Source: Chlamydia crocodili
GTDB taxonomy: Bacteria; Chlamydiota; Chlamydiia; Chlamydiales; Chlamydiaceae
DNA length: 64,000 nt
NCBI RefSeq assembly: GCF_018343815.1
Contig: NZ_CP060791.1
Span: 1,134,113 to 1,198,112 of the forward strand
Reading direction: 5' to 3'
Shown: piece by piece, positions 1 to 12,625 of the stretch
Position numbering within the stretch: position 1 is the stretch's first letter
Layout: every line of letters starts with the position of its first letter
Notes under the pieces: generated by a model
Told to the model about the DNA's origin: nothing
The model's database searches: none
Seen by the model: only the letters and a program-made list of their open reading frames with translations
Position numbers and translations under genes: made by a program

Positions 1-3
1 GAA

Positions 4-1218
4 ATGGACGTAGATTCCCTATTTCAAAGCAATCTATTGCGATTACTTGATCTTGCTGAGGAGGGAGGCACATATCCCGGTATAGATAAGCATCCGAAAT
101 ATAAAAAAAATCATCAAAATGCCTGTAAATTATTTTCTAATTTTTGCAAAGCAGTTGCGAGAGTTTCGGATAAAGTAAGAAAAGGAGAGATACCCGTAAC
201 TAATGGGGAGCTACTCTCCATGTTTGTCCCACCAATGTTTGGTAGAGACAACCATTCGATATTGTCCATTACTTGTAACGGAGCAGACGTATTTTCGAAT
301 GATCTTTATGGAGCCTTTTGGTTACACGATGCTTTAGAAGACCCTAAACAATCTGAAGCATTATTTGATATTATTCGGGTGTTGAAGAAATCGAATCAGT
401 TAATAGAGAATGTTGAGGATCAACAGACTGCTTACACGGCATCTCTAGTCAGCCTAAATGTATTGCTGTCTGGTTGGTGTCTATGCAATCAGGGCCTCGC
501 TGCGAATATCGTGGGTTCCATACAGGCATTAAGAAGATCCGAAGAAGATAAAATGATGATTCTTGAAATGTTGAACTCTGGAAATATTCTTGGAGCCTTG
601 GTGTTTATACATGGCGATAGGAACCCGGATATAAAAGCAATCATGCGTATTAATGATTTAGATTTAGAAGGTCAACCTTTACTCGATCCACAGAATGCTT
701 TCGAGATACTCTATGAAAATATTGATCCTTATAGTGTCCGAGCCGTAACAGTAGTAGGAGATTTGGCAGAAGAAAATCAAGAACGAGATAGTAATCTTGT
801 CAGAGAATCCCAACATATTTTCGATAGGTTTGGTGAAAGCTTGCCGATGACTGCAGCAGGATTAGGTTATGACATATGGAATGGCGGTAATGAAAATCTA
901 AACGCAAGATATGATGAAATAGCGAACTTCTTAGCTGAGCACCCTCTGACATCTACATCTATGATATTTTCATTCTTGCAAGCTGTTCGTGGTGCACCAA
1001 AACTACAATCACGTGTGAAAAATTATCTTCCTTATTCAGGTAAAGAAGCCATAGGTTTTCTTCTCTCAACATTAATATTGGGTGGATACTCTCTAGGGTT
1101 GTTTACCTACCGTCAAATTGATGGTCTGTGCCAGGCTATAGGAATTTCTGAACGAGATTTAATAAGACTTATTCTCTCTAGAAAAATAGCAGGAGCGATT
1201 CTTCCTAAACTATTGTAA
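4..1218 (+). CDS. Hypothetical chlamydial protein, possibly 5'-truncated by the window edge
   Basis: I do not recognise this 404-residue protein. It is rich in charged and Leu/Ile residues, has no signal peptide, and only its last 60 residues hold a moderately hydrophobic stretch (a GFLLSTLILGGYSLGLF-type segment near residue 350). The frame stays open to base 1, so the ATG at 4 may be internal and the true start may lie outside the window. The gene is followed by 150 bp of AT-rich sequence before metN. The length and complete stop codon show a real gene. It could be a lineage-specific effector or soluble protein, but nothing in the sequence decides this. Confidence 0.7.
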   Translation: MDVDSLFQSNLLRLLDLAEEGGTYPGIDKHPKYKKNHQNACKLFSNFCKAVARVSDKVRKGEIPVTNGELLSMFVPPMFGRDNHSILSITCNGADVFSNDLYGAFWLHDALEDPKQSEALFDIIRVLKKSNQLIENVEDQQTAYTASLVSLNVLLSGWCLCNQGLAANIVGSIQALRRSEEDKMMILEMLNSGNILGALVFIHGDRNPDIKAIMRINDLDLEGQPLLDPQNAFEILYENIDPYSVRAVTVVGDLAEENQERDSNLVRESQHIFDRFGESLPMTAAGLGYDIWNGGNENLNARYDEIANFLAEHPLTSTSMIFSFLQAVRGAPKLQSRVKNYLPYSGKEAIGFLLSTLILGGYSLGLFTYRQIDGLCQAIGISERDLIRLILSRKIAGAILPKLL

Positions 1219-1368
1219 TAAGAATGAATTTCAGGTGTATTAAGCGGGTATCATAATAGGAATTTTCATAATTTAATCCCCATTCGCTTTATATTAAGCT
1301 TGATCTTAAAATAGAGATCTCGTGTTAATAATACAGACATGATTTTTATAAATTTTCAGGTTTATTTC

Positions 1369-2394
1369 ATGTTTGAGAAAGATTCTCCTATCATTTATGT
1401 AAAAAATTTGAATAAAGAAATAGGGAATCATCGTATTTTAAATGATATTTCTTTCTCTGTTTATCCAGGTGAAATTTTCGGAATCATTGGACATAGTGGT
1501 TCTGGAAAAAGTACATTATTGCGTTGTCTAGATTTCCTTATCGCACCAACTTCAGGATCTATCTCCATCGCGGGATTTCACAATCTTAATTCAAATAAAA
1601 GAAACTCTCGCCTAATCTTTGCTAAGCATGTTGCTTATATTTCTCAAAGCTACGGACTTTTTCTAGCGAAAACGGTCTTTGAAAATATAGCTTATCCTTT
1701 GAAAATTCGTTACCCCGATATGACAAAATCTCTAATTGAAGAGAAAGTAGACGATGCTTTGCATTTCTTAAATCTGTATGAAAAGAAACATGCATACCCT
1801 AGTAGATTAAGTGGGGGACAGAAACAAAAGGTTGCTATCGCTATAGCTATTGTATCCGATCCTGTTGTTTTGCTTTGTGATGAAATTACCTCAGCTTTAG
1901 ATCCAAGGTCAACAGAAGATGTTACTGATAAACTACTACAGTTAAATGAGGAAAGGGGGATTACTCAAGTTTTTGTTTCTCATGAAATTGAGGTGGTTAA
2001 AAAAATCTGTTGTCAAACTTTAGTTATGCACAAAGGTGCTATTGAAGAATTAGGCCCTACAGAAAAACTTTTTTTAAGTCCTAGTAGCTTGGTTACCGAA
2101 GAACTTTTTCATATGAATTCAATCGCTAAAGGAATTTACGATCATAAAGAGAATGAGGAAATTCTAAGACTAGGTTTCCCAAAAGGTTTAGCAGTTCAAG
2201 GAATGATCAGTCAACTGATTCAGCACGGAGAGATAGCTATTAATATTCTTTCTGGAGATATCAATCTCTTCCGTAAGGTCCCTTTGGGTTTCCTCATCGT
2301 GGCTTTATCTGGAAATAGAGAACAAAGAGAGCAAGCAAAAGAAGCTCTTATAGAGAAGGGAGTTATTATACAACAATTCCAAAAGTCAAGATAG
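1369..2394 (+). CDS. metN: Methionine-type ABC importer, ATP-binding subunit (MetN)
   Basis: This is the ATPase of a D-/L-methionine uptake (MUT) family importer and should sit on the cytoplasmic face of the inner membrane. From the ATG at 1369 the protein has 341 residues: Walker A GHSGSGKST at about 41-49, signature LSGGQKQK at about 147, a Walker B region ending in CDE at about 170, and a roughly 80-residue C-terminal domain in the place of the methionine-binding NIL regulatory domain. An ATG 30 bases upstream (1339) is in frame, but the CAGG 8 bases before 1369 and the family N-terminus favour the later start. metI follows after 12 bp and metQ overlaps metI, so the three form one operon. 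Substrate specificity is inferred from family membership. Confidence 0.85.
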   Translation: MFEKDSPIIYVKNLNKEIGNHRILNDISFSVYPGEIFGIIGHSGSGKSTLLRCLDFLIAPTSGSISIAGFHNLNSNKRNSRLIFAKHVAYISQSYGLFLAKTVFENIAYPLKIRYPDMTKSLIEEKVDDALHFLNLYEKKHAYPSRLSGGQKQKVAIAIAIVSDPVVLLCDEITSALDPRSTEDVTDKLLQLNEERGITQVFVSHEIEVVKKICCQTLVMHKGAIEELGPTEKLFLSPSSLVTEELFHMNSIAKGIYDHKENEEILRLGFPKGLAVQGMISQLIQHGEIAINILSGDINLFRKVPLGFLIVALSGNREQREQAKEALIEKGVIIQQFQKSR

Positions 2395-2406
2395 TGAGGA
2401 TGGAAT

Positions 2407-3072
2407 ATGCAAATAGATATGATCTATCTGTTGATTAAAGAAACAGGAAGTACCCTATATATGGTGGCCGCGTCTTTCTTCTTCTCATCAATTTTAGGCG
2501 GGCTTGTAGGATTAGGACTTTTTATAACAGCTCCCTATGGATTAAAACCAATGAGGAGTATCTATTCAGCAACTTCCGTTGTATTAAGTTTCCTCACAGC
2601 TATTCCTTTTGCCATCTTAATTGTTATCCTGTTCCCGGTAACGCGATGGATAGTAGGAACATCTTTAGGAGCAACAGCGTCGATAGTCCCTCTAACTTTG
2701 GGAGCTTTACCTCTAGTGTCTTCTTTCATATCGGATGCGTTGCGTACAGGAGCATTGACGTGTGTTGAACCGTCTATTGCTTTAGGGATACCTAAAGTAA
2801 AGATAGTAAAAGATATTCTTTTCCCAGAAATTTTTCCCCAGCTGATCTTTTCATTAAAATCATTAATTGTGCACCTGATCGCTTGTTCTACCTTTGCTGG
2901 ATTCGTTGGAGGCGGAGGATTAGGACAGATTTTATTGCAATATGGTTACTATCGTTTTGACTTTTCCATAACTTTATCTGTGTTGGTTATTACTCTGTTT
3001 TTTATTGAAGGTATCCGGATTTTGGGAGATACTTGGGGCCGACGTATATTAAGACGTCGGGGGGTTTTATGA
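2407..3072 (+). CDS. metI: Methionine-type ABC importer, permease subunit (MetI)
   Basis: This is the inner-membrane channel subunit of the importer encoded with metN and metQ. The 221-residue protein has about five hydrophobic segments and a permease coupling motif around residues 115-145, where the pattern ALGIPKVKIVKDILFPE corresponds to the EAA loop that contacts the ATPase. A glycine-rich GFVGGGGLGQ segment near residue 165 is characteristic of MetI-type permeases. Its stop codon overlaps the start codon of metQ (ATGA), which points to translational coupling. Confidence 0.85.
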   Translation: MQIDMIYLLIKETGSTLYMVAASFFFSSILGGLVGLGLFITAPYGLKPMRSIYSATSVVLSFLTAIPFAILIVILFPVTRWIVGTSLGATASIVPLTLGALPLVSSFISDALRTGALTCVEPSIALGIPKVKIVKDILFPEIFPQLIFSLKSLIVHLIACSTFAGFVGGGGLGQILLQYGYYRFDFSITLSVLVITLFFIEGIRILGDTWGRRILRRRGVL

Positions 3073-3872
3073 AAAAAATAAAATTATTAGCGCTAGTTGC
3101 TTTGCTATTCTCTTTAACTGGATGTAATAAAAATTCTGAAGAGATTTTGCGCATCGCTGCAAGCCCTACACCGCATGCCGAGCTTCTTTACAGCTTGCAA
3201 AAAGAAGCAAAATCCTTGGGATTATATCTCAAAATACTTCCTGTAGACGATTACCGTGTGCCTAATCGTCTGCTTTTAGATAAACAAATAGAGGCTAATT
3301 ACTTTCAACATGAAGATTTTTTAAAAGATGAATGTTCGCGTTATCATTGTGAAGGAAAGCTTGTTGTTTTAGCTAAAGTGCACTTAGAACCTATGGGTTT
3401 ATATTCTAATAAAATTCAGTCTCTTGAAGAACTTAAAAATAAAAAGCAGTTACGCATAGCTGTTCCTGTAGATAGAACAAATGAACAACGTGCTCTCGAT
3501 CTATTGCGAGATTGTGGTTTAATTGCTTATAACGAAGTTTCTCATCTAGATATGACTGCGAAAGATGTTTGTAGTTGTGGGGATAGAAAAGTTGTTATTA
3601 TAGAGATAGCAGCACCTTTATTAGTATCTTCCCTACCTGATGTAGATGCTGCTGTTATTCCTGGAAATTTTGCTATTGCTGCAGGATTTTATCCCCATAA
3701 AAATAGTCTTTTCTTAGAAGATGTGCGTACATCTAAATATACTAATGTTGTTGTTGTGCGTGCTGAAGACGTAAATGACTCACGAATGCAAAAACTACGT
3801 CAATTATTTGAGAGTGATTCTGTGAAAGACTTCTTTGACACAAAATACAAAGAAAGTTTTTTACTCCAATGA
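3069..3872 (+). CDS. metQ: Methionine-type substrate-binding lipoprotein (MetQ/NlpA family)
   Basis: This is the periplasmic binding component of the metNIQ importer, anchored as a lipoprotein. The 267-residue protein starts at the ATG at 3069, overlapping the metI stop by four bases. It has a short basic n-region (MKKIK), a hydrophobic core, and a lipobox LTGC, giving Cys at about residue 19. The mature part follows the NlpA pattern, including ASPTPHAELL near the start and a region around YFQHEDFL. An earlier in-frame start at 3033 would put 12 residues before the signal peptide and is unlikely. A G-rich stretch before 3069 can serve as ribosome-binding site. Methionine as ligand is inferred from the family. 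Confidence 0.85.
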   Translation: MKKIKLLALVALLFSLTGCNKNSEEILRIAASPTPHAELLYSLQKEAKSLGLYLKILPVDDYRVPNRLLLDKQIEANYFQHEDFLKDECSRYHCEGKLVVLAKVHLEPMGLYSNKIQSLEELKNKKQLRIAVPVDRTNEQRALDLLRDCGLIAYNEVSHLDMTAKDVCSCGDRKVVIIEIAAPLLVSSLPDVDAAVIPGNFAIAAGFYPHKNSLFLEDVRTSKYTNVVVVRAEDVNDSRMQKLRQLFESDSVKDFFDTKYKESFLLQ

Positions 3873-3880
3873 TAAATCGA

Positions 3881-3900
3881 GCCCACATATTAAAGTGGGC
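3881..3900 (+). terminator. Hairpin after metQ, possible terminator
   Basis: GCCCAC and GTGGGC form a perfect 6-bp stem with an 8-base loop, starting about ten bases past the metQ stop. There is no good T-run after it, so termination efficiency is uncertain. Confidence 0.35.
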
Positions 3901-4029
3901 CGAATCAATTGATAGGTTTCTCTATAAAAGTATGTATTTTCAGACAGTAATTTTGCTTGAGAGATTTTTTGTTATAACCTATTCTTTCTCCTGATTATTA
4001 GCAATTTGTACAGAAATAAGGATGGGTCT

Positions 4030-4623
4030 ATGTCAGGTTTTATAAATTTAGGTCCTAAAACTCCTTTAGGTTCTCCTTTTGAAGCCTCTTTATTGCCGGA
4101 TAATGCGGGGATAAATGTTCTAGGCTCAATTCCTATAATTGGAATATTTATTGGTATAAAACGGATTGCTGCAATTTCTGAATATAGTGCAACTTTTGGA
4201 CGTGATACAGGAGTAAATCGAGTTATTATTGAGGATCTGGATGATGGTAATTACCATACACAAAGTATTACCTCTTATACTCGAGGCCATTATTTCAGAG
4301 GAATTGCAGAAATTTTAGGTTTGGGAATTGTTCTAACAATTCTAGAATTCATCGCCAGTATCTTTCAGACTATTATTTTGCTTGCGCTTGTTTTGATAGC
4401 GTTGCTCACATTTATTCTTATTATCCCAATTACTTTCGTGTGTTCTGTCGTTTTGGATCTATTACCTAGAAAGCAGATCATTAACAAAGATGCATTCAAC
4501 GAAATGAGTGACAGTGACTATGCAGAGAGGGTAAAAGATAAGAAAAGTGATTGGTCCGAAGATTCAGTCAGTTTGGTTTCAATCTTTAAGAAAGTTATGA
4601 AAGAAAAAGTTTTCTCTTTTTAA
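4030..4623 (+). CDS. Small chlamydial membrane protein of unknown function
   Basis: I do not recognise this 197-residue protein. It has a soluble, glycine-rich N-terminal part with a SIPIIGIFIGIKRI-type segment near residue 40, one long hydrophobic stretch at about residues 100-145 that could span the membrane twice (a bilobed pattern seen in chlamydial inclusion membrane proteins), and an acidic-basic C-terminal tail. The ATG at 4030 is chosen because AAGGAT lies 7 bases upstream; a TTG at 4006 is in frame but has no such site. It stands alone between metQ and the gyrase operon on the same strand. An Inc protein is possible but unproven. Confidence 0.6.
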   Translation: MSGFINLGPKTPLGSPFEASLLPDNAGINVLGSIPIIGIFIGIKRIAAISEYSATFGRDTGVNRVIIEDLDDGNYHTQSITSYTRGHYFRGIAEILGLGIVLTILEFIASIFQTIILLALVLIALLTFILIIPITFVCSVVLDLLPRKQIINKDAFNEMSDSDYAERVKDKKSDWSEDSVSLVSIFKKVMKEKVFSF

Positions 4624-4724
4624 ATATTCTATTTGATTGTTGTTTAATTTTTATCAAAAACACGACATGAATAAGTCATGTTGTTGTCTAGAAAAGATCG
4701 CCAAAAGGAACGTTTAAAGCTATA

Positions 4725-4753
4725 TTGACTTTTTTCGTATTGCTCGATATAAG
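4725..4753 (+). promoter_or_regulatory. Sigma66-type promoter of the dciA-gyrB-gyrA-tmk-holB operon
   Basis: TTGACT at 4725-4730 and TATAAG at 4748-4753 are separated by exactly 17 bases, close to the consensus of the chlamydial major sigma factor. The predicted start near 4760 leaves a leader of about 50 bases before dciA at 4813. No other gene starts between here and dciA. Confidence 0.65.
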
Positions 4754-4812
4754 GCATTCTTTTAATGCAACGTATGATTAGACATTTATGTTGTATTTCT
4801 TTTAGGTGTTTT

Positions 4813-5163
4813 ATGTTTCCTTTCTTTAAAAATCGAGAGTTGCACAAAACGAAAACTTCTAAAAAAACAGCTTCTACAATTAAGCATGCAAAGCATTACT
4901 TAAATGGGTATTTAAAGAAGATAGAGCACATTGTTGCTGCCAACCCTAAAGAAGTAATAGAAGCATGGAATGAAATGTTAGGAACCAAGTATAATGGAAT
5001 GTTCCAAGCTTTAGGATTTAAGGATCATATTCTATTGGTAAAGATTTACAATTCTTCTTTATACGCTTCGCTAAAGCAAACGCATCAAAGTAGTTTAATC
5101 GCTCGCTTGCACCAAGTAGTTCCTCACGCTAAGATCAAGGAAATACAGTTTTTGTTAGGATAA
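4813..5163 (+). CDS. dciA: DUF721/DciA-family protein, likely replicative helicase loader
   Basis: The 116-residue protein has a basic N-terminus and a DUF721-like core with the pattern EAWNEMLG near residue 52 and a final segment rich in Leu/Ile and Lys. DciA proteins assist loading of the DnaB helicase in bacteria that lack DnaC, and DUF721 genes next to gyrB are common in several phyla. The ATG at 4813 has an AGG 6 bases upstream; an earlier ATG at 4765 would add 16 residues with a Cys-rich, atypical start. gyrB begins 3 bases after its stop, so it is the first gene of the replication operon. Family assignment is from pattern and context, since DUF721 proteins are poorly conserved. Confidence 0.65.
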   Translation: MFPFFKNRELHKTKTSKKTASTIKHAKHYLNGYLKKIEHIVAANPKEVIEAWNEMLGTKYNGMFQALGFKDHILLVKIYNSSLYASLKQTHQSSLIARLHQVVPHAKIKEIQFLLG

Positions 5164-7587
<2,424 letters not shown>

Positions 7588-7602
7588 GAGACAGTTATCA
7601 TT

Positions 7603-10095
7603 ATGTTTAACAAAGAAGAAATCATTGTCCCTAAAAATCTAGAAGAAGAAATGAAGGAAAGCTACCTTCGTTATTCTATGTCGGTGATTATTTCCCGAGC
7701 GCTTCCTGATGTTCGTGATGGTTTGAAACCTTCACAGAGGCGCATTCTTTATGCAATGAAACAGCTAAATCTTACGCCCGGAGCTAAACATCGTAAATGT
7801 GCTAAGATTTGCGGTGACACTTCTGGAGACTACCATCCTCATGGTGAAAGTGTTATTTATCCTACACTAGTTCGTATGGCTCAAAATTGGGCGATGCGTT
7901 ACCCATTGGTAGACGGTCAAGGAAACTTTGGTTCTATTGATGGCGATCCCGCAGCTGCTATGCGTTATACAGAAGCTCGTCTAACCCATAGTGCAATTTT
8001 CCTAATGGAAGATTTGGATAAAGATACCGTAGACATGGTCTCGAACTATGATGAAACGAAACACGAGCCCGTCGTTTTTCCGTCGAAATTTCCTAATCTT
8101 CTTTGTAACGGTTCTTCGGGTATAGCTGTCGGTATGGCAACAAATATCCCTCCACATAATCTTGGGGAATTAATTGAGGCCACACTACTAGTATTGAGCA
8201 ATCCCAATGCTTCTATTGAAGAAATATTGGAAGTCATGCCTGGTCCTGATTTCCCCACAGGGGGGCTAATTTGTGGGGGTGAGGGTATTCGCTCTACATA
8301 CCATACAGGAAGAGGTAAAATAAAAGTCCGTGCACGTCTTCATGTAGAAGAGAATGCGGATAAGCATCGAGAGAATATTATTCTTACTGAGATGCCTTAT
8401 AATGTAAATAAGTCCAGGTTAATCGAACAAATTGCAGATCTAGTTAATGATAAGACCTTGGCTGGAATTTCAGATGTTCGAGATGAATCAGATAAAGATG
8501 GTATCCGAGTTGTTCTTGAGCTAAAGAGAGGGGAATCGTCAGAAATTGTTATCAACCGTCTCTACAAGTTTACTGATATTCAAGTGACTTTTGGAGCAAA
8601 TATGCTTGCCTTGGATAAAAATCTTCCAAGGACCATGAATATTCATAGAATGATTTCTGCTTGGATACGTCACCGTACGGAAGTTATCCGTAGAAGAACG
8701 CGCTATGAATTGAATAAAGCTGAAGCACGTGCGCATATTCTTGAAGGTTTCTTAAAAGCTCTTTCTTGTTTGGACGATGTTGTTCGCACAATTCGCAACA
8801 GTGATAGCAAGGAACATGCTAAGCATCAGCTTATTGAGAATTTCGGTTTTACCGAGTATCAATCTGTAGCTATTCTCGAATTGCGTTTGTATCAACTTAC
8901 AGGATTAGAAGCTGAGAAAATTCAAAAAGAATACGACGAGTTACTAAATAAAATTGCTTATTATAAACGTGTTCTTGCTGATGAGGGTCTAGTCAAAGAT
9001 ATTATTAGAAATGAGCTGCAAGATATTCAGAGAGTCCATAAAACTCCTCGTAGAACTACGATAGAATTTGATGCTGATGATATTCGTGATATTGAAGATA
9101 TCATCACTAACGAGCCTGTAATTATTACCATATCAGGTGATGATTATGTAAAAAGAATGCCTATAAAAGTCTTTAGAGAGCAGAAACGTGGTGGTCACGG
9201 AGTTTCTGGATTCGACATGAAGAAAGGTTCAGATTTCTTAAAAGCGGTATATTCAGCATCCACAAAAGACTACCTATTAATCTTCACTAATTTTGGACAA
9301 TGTTATTGGCTTAAAGTATGGCAATTGCCCGAAGGTGAAAGACGGGCTAAGGGTAAGCCAATTATTAATTTCCTTGAAGGTATCCGTCCTGGAGAACAAC
9401 TTGCGGCGGTTCTTAACGTTAAGAATTTTGAAAATGCAGGATTCTTATTCCTGGCAACAAAGCATGGTGTTGTTAAGAAGGTAGCTCTTGATGCCTTCAG
9501 CAACCCTAGAAAGAAAGGTATTCGTGCTTTAGAAATAGATGATGGAGATGAACTCATCGCTGCTGCTCATATTACCAGTGAAGAAGAAAAAGTCATGCTC
9601 TTTACTAGATTAGGCATGGCAGTACGTTTTCCTCATGATAAAGTGCGTCCTATGGGAAGGACAGCACGTGGTGTACGAGGTGTTTCATTGAAAAATGAAA
9701 ATGATCGTGTAGTTGCTTGCCAAATTGTTAGGGATGATCAATCTGTTCTTGTTGTTTGCGATAACGGTTTCGGAAAACGTTCTCAGGTAGGAGACTTCCG
9801 AGAAACTAATCGTGGTGGTGTTGGAGTACGCTCTATCCTTATTAATGAGAGAAACGGGGATGTTCTTGGGGCTATTTCTGTTACAGATCACGACAGTATC
9901 TTATTGATGTCAGCACAAGGGCAAGCTATCCGTATTAATATGCAAGATGTACGTGTTATGGGAAGATCCACTCAGGGTGTGCGCTTAGTTCATGTTAAAG
10001 ATGGTGATATCCTAGTTGCTATGGAAAAACTCTCTTTAAATGAAGATGAAACTCTATCAGATCTTGAAGAAGAGACTACCTCACCACAAGTATAG
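7603..10095 (+). CDS. gyrA: DNA gyrase subunit A
   Basis: GyrA is the DNA-cleaving and wrapping subunit. The 830-residue protein has the catalytic tyrosine in [11 protein letters not shown] (Tyr122) and the quinolone-resistance region in [10 protein letters not shown], where Ser83 is the wild-type, quinolone-sensitive residue and the position equivalent to E. coli Asp87 is Pro. The C-terminal domain carries the beta-pinwheel repeats with a GyrA box (QKRGGHG near residue 527) needed for DNA wrapping. It follows gyrB by 15 bases with a GGAG site, and tmk starts 12 bases after its stop. Confidence 0.97.
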   Translation: MFNKEEIIVPKNLEEEMKESYLRYSMSVIISRALPDVRDGLKPSQRRILYAMKQLNLTPGAKHRKCAKICGDTSGDYHPHGESVIYPTLVRMAQNWAMRYPLVDGQGNFGSIDGDPAAAMRYTEARLTHSAIFLMEDLDKDTVDMVSNYDETKHEPVVFPSKFPNLLCNGSSGIAVGMATNIPPHNLGELIEATLLVLSNPNASIEEILEVMPGPDFPTGGLICGGEGIRSTYHTGRGKIKVRARLHVEENADKHRENIILTEMPYNVNKSRLIEQIADLVNDKTLAGISDVRDESDKDGIRVVLELKRGESSEIVINRLYKFTDIQVTFGANMLALDKNLPRTMNIHRMISAWIRHRTEVIRRRTRYELNKAEARAHILEGFLKALSCLDDVVRTIRNSDSKEHAKHQLIENFGFTEYQSVAILELRLYQLTGLEAEKIQKEYDELLNKIAYYKRVLADEGLVKDIIRNELQDIQRVHKTPRRTTIEFDADDIRDIEDIITNEPVIITISGDDYVKRMPIKVFREQKRGGHGVSGFDMKKGSDFLKAVYSASTKDYLLIFTNFGQCYWLKVWQLPEGERRAKGKPIINFLEGIRPGEQLAAVLNVKNFENAGFLFLATKHGVVKKVALDAFSNPRKKGIRALEIDDGDELIAAAHITSEEEKVMLFTRLGMAVRFPHDKVRPMGRTARGVRGVSLKNENDRVVACQIVRDDQSVLVVCDNGFGKRSQVGDFRETNRGGVGVRSILINERNGDVLGAISVTDHDSILLMSAQGQAIRINMQDVRVMGRSTQGVRLVHVKDGDILVAMEKLSLNEDETLSDLEEETTSPQV

Positions 10096-10107
10096 AGGAA
10101 TAACGCT

Positions 10108-10731
10108 GTGTTTATAGTTATTGAAGGATGTGAAGGTTCAGGGAAAAGTTCCTTAACAGAACTTCTAAAAGATAGACTAATAGCTGAGGGGAAAGTAGTT
10201 GTCGCCACTAGAGAACCCGGAGGGTCTCCTCTAGGAGAACAGGTGCGTAATTTAATTTTAGATCCATCAACAATATCAATTTCTCCCTATGCAGAATTAT
10301 TTCTATTTCTTGCTGCACGCGCGCAGCATGTAACTGAAAAAATATTTCCAGCTTTAGAATCAGGAAAAATTGTCATTTGTGATAGATTTCATGACTCTAC
10401 AATTGTCTATCAGGGAATAGCTGAGGGATTAGGTAAAGATTATGTGACAAACCTTTGTCACCATGTCGTAGGAGAAAAAAAGTTTCTTCCTAATCTTACC
10501 TGTCTCCTGGATATTCCTCCTGAAGAAGGACTAAAAAGAAAACAACAGCAAAAATCCTTGGATAAATTCGAAGATAAGCCTTTAGCATATCATAAAAAAA
10601 TCCGTGAAGGATTTTTATCTCTTGCCGAAGCACGCCCTGATAGCTATCTTATTTTAGATGGGAGGCAACCTATCAAAGAGTCTCTTAATAAAGTTATGAC
10701 TGCCTATACAGAATTAGCGTTATGCAAATAG
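10108..10731 (+). CDS. tmk: Thymidylate kinase
   Basis: This enzyme phosphorylates dTMP to dTDP in the cytoplasm. The 207-residue protein shows the P-loop GCEGSGKSS near residue 8, the dTMP-binding [11 protein letters not shown] near 35, the [12 protein letters not shown] segment near 92, and a lysine-rich lid near 150. The start is GTG at 10108 with AGAGGAA upstream. The gene is in the gyrase operon and its end overlaps holB by 10 bases, a usual arrangement of tmk and holB. Confidence 0.95.
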   Translation: MFIVIEGCEGSGKSSLTELLKDRLIAEGKVVVATREPGGSPLGEQVRNLILDPSTISISPYAELFLFLAARAQHVTEKIFPALESGKIVICDRFHDSTIVYQGIAEGLGKDYVTNLCHHVVGEKKFLPNLTCLLDIPPEEGLKRKQQQKSLDKFEDKPLAYHKKIREGFLSLAEARPDSYLILDGRQPIKESLNKVMTAYTELALCK

Positions 10732-11594
10732 AAGAAAAGGTTGTTAATCAACCCTGGGAAGCCTTACTTGATAATATTAATCAAGGGAAGATCTCTCATG
10801 CAATTTTATTGTATGGGAATTCGTTAACTTTACTTTCACAATATGCATATAATCTAGCGGCACATATTCTTCTTAAAGATACCCCTGAAGCACAATATAA
10901 GATTTCCCAGCGAATCCATCCTGATATTCATGAATTTTTTCCTTCTGGAAAAGGAAGATTACATTCTATAGAGATTCCTAGGGATATCAAAAAGGAGATA
11001 GGAATTCTTTCTTATGAAGGGTGTTATAAGATCTATATCATTCATGAAGTAGATCGTATGACTTTACCAGCGATCTCTGTGTTTTTAAAAGTACTTGAAG
11101 ATGCTCCTTCACATAGTGTCATTTTACTCACATCTGCAAAACTACAACGTATACCTGCTACGATTCTTTCTCGTAGCTTATCTATATATATTCAAGGTGA
11201 TGAGAATATAGCTCCTAATAAAGATGATATTGAATATCTCTTAAAATATGCTTCTGGAAAAATGAAAATCACAGAAGTAGGACAAATAGTTAAAGGCAGC
11301 GCTGATACAGATAAGCAAGTGCTTAGAGATAAAGCGAAATACCTTTTAGAAATCCTTCTTAAGCTATTTAGAGATCGATTTATGCTTTCTTTAAATATTA
11401 GCGCAAGCGCGATGACATATCCTAAATATGCTGAGGATATTCTTAACCTACCCATACTACCTTTAGAAAAGGTGTTGATTATTGTGGAGAAAGCTTACCA
11501 AGCTTTGGATAACTCTTCATCAGCGACAAGTTGTATGGAATGGGTTGCCTTACAACTCTCATCACTGAATAATCGTTTTAACGCGTTAACTTAA
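10722..11594 (+). CDS. holB: DNA polymerase III delta-prime subunit (HolB)
   Basis: HolB is part of the clamp loader. The 290-residue protein has the AAA+ type fold pattern: AILLYGN near residue 27 at the place of a degenerate P-loop, [11 protein letters not shown] near 102 for the Walker B-like strand, [18 protein letters not shown] near 120, and [10 protein letters not shown] near 148 for the arginine-finger SRC-like motif. A true Walker A lysine is missing, as expected for delta-prime. It is the last gene of the operon and its end overlaps the convergent esterase gene by 9 bases. Confidence 0.85.
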   Translation: MQIEEKVVNQPWEALLDNINQGKISHAILLYGNSLTLLSQYAYNLAAHILLKDTPEAQYKISQRIHPDIHEFFPSGKGRLHSIEIPRDIKKEIGILSYEGCYKIYIIHEVDRMTLPAISVFLKVLEDAPSHSVILLTSAKLQRIPATILSRSLSIYIQGDENIAPNKDDIEYLLKYASGKMKITEVGQIVKGSADTDKQVLRDKAKYLLEILLKLFRDRFMLSLNISASAMTYPKYAEDILNLPILPLEKVLIIVEKAYQALDNSSSATSCMEWVALQLSSLNNRFNALT

Positions 11595-12308
11595 AGCGCT
11601 TGTCCATAAAGGAATAGTTTCTTGCATTCTTTGTAAGACAAGAGCAGGAATCTCATGACCTCCATTAAAAGAAATAAACTCTCCATGTAGACGTGAGGAT
11701 AAGAGTTTATTTAATCTTTCACCATGATAATAGGGGAGAATGGTATCTTGATATCCATGACTTTGAATAAAGGGAACTTTAGCACAAAGATTCACATTAT
11801 TTTCCCAACCTTTGTCGAGTAATAAAGCTCCAGAATAAATTAAAGCTCCTCGATAGGGAATTTTAGAAGATAGTACAAGATGTGTGGTCATCATAGCACC
11901 TTGACTGAATCCTCCAAGAATAACGTCATATCTAGGACGGTCCAACTCTTCAATAAGATTTTCTAAAGCTGTTTTTGGCTTTTCAAAATCAATATTAAAT
12001 AATTTTTGATATTGTTGCTCTGTTTCTGGAGTAATATCAGGATTCGAAATCAAACTTTGAAATAAAGGAACATCTAAAGGAAACCATGCTCTTCCGCCAC
12101 CAAATTCATAAGGAAGTTGTTCTATCCCATGGGGAAATATCCATGTAGGGCGTACACCTTTGAAAGGGCAGGCTGAAGGAAAAAATGCTAGGTTATCAGC
12201 GTCTGCTCCATAACCATGACAAAAAACAATAACAGGATCATCGGGATCTCCAGGACATACTATAGCGTCTAATCCAGCAAACTTACGACGAAAAAATGAA
12301 TACTCCAT
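11586..12308 (-). CDS. Alpha/beta hydrolase, phospholipase/carboxylesterase family
   Basis: This is a serine esterase of the small carboxylesterase (abhydrolase_2) type. The 240-residue protein has VIVFCHGYGADADNL near residue 26 for the oxyanion region, the nucleophile elbow GGFSQGAMM near 132, an acid-containing SHGYQDTILPY near 186, and the catalytic histidine in FNGGHEIP near 217, so the Ser-Asp-His triad is complete. The ATG at 12308 is preceded by GAGAG; a TTG four codons upstream is in frame. Natural substrate is unknown. It is transcribed away from tsaC. Confidence 0.8.
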   Translation of the reverse strand: MEYSFFRRKFAGLDAIVCPGDPDDPVIVFCHGYGADADNLAFFPSACPFKGVRPTWIFPHGIEQLPYEFGGGRAWFPLDVPLFQSLISNPDITPETEQQYQKLFNIDFEKPKTALENLIEELDRPRYDVILGGFSQGAMMTTHLVLSSKIPYRGALIYSGALLLDKGWENNVNLCAKVPFIQSHGYQDTILPYYHGERLNKLLSSRLHGEFISFNGGHEIPALVLQRMQETIPLWTSALS

Positions 12309-12442
12309 GAATGCTCTCAAAGGTAATTTTTTATAAAATTTTAGATCAAGTTAGTCAGATTGATTTTAGAGATCAAGGCTTTCTTATAAATCAGTAAGAT
12401 ATAGAGAAAATTATAATTTTTCTTCTATAAAGGAGAGGATTA

Positions 12443-12568
12443 ATGTCGTTAATATTAAATAACTTTAATCTTCTTTATAAAACAGAAGCTGTATTTAAAA
12501 AACTTGGATTTAGAAATATACCTATGCTAAAGTCTTTTCAGGCAAACATTAAACCAGGTTTTTACTAA
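12443..12568 (+). CDS. Candidate 41-residue small protein
   Basis: An ATG at 12443 is preceded at good spacing by AAGGAGAGGAT, one of the strongest Shine-Dalgarno sequences in the window. It opens a 41-codon frame ending in TAA at 12568. The predicted peptide starts MSLILNNFNLLYK, has a net positive charge and an amphipathic look, and resembles no family I know. It lies in the 317-bp gap between the divergent esterase and tsaC, and ends 57 bases before tsaC. It may be a leader peptide, a small protein, or chance. Confidence 0.4.
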   Translation: MSLILNNFNLLYKTEAVFKKLGFRNIPMLKSFQANIKPGFY

Positions 12569-12625
12569 GTTAATCATTTGGTTTTTGGTTAAAATGTACT
12601 AAAATTGATTAATTCTGGAGCTTTT

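Noticed and set aside
1339..1368. Upstream ATG that would lengthen MetN by ten residues
   Set aside because: The added residues do not fit the family N-terminus and the better-placed ribosome-binding site serves the ATG at 1369.
1219..1368. Possible SAM or other riboswitch before metN
   Set aside because: I could not find the conserved helices of known methionine-related riboswitches in this 150-bp AT-rich gap.
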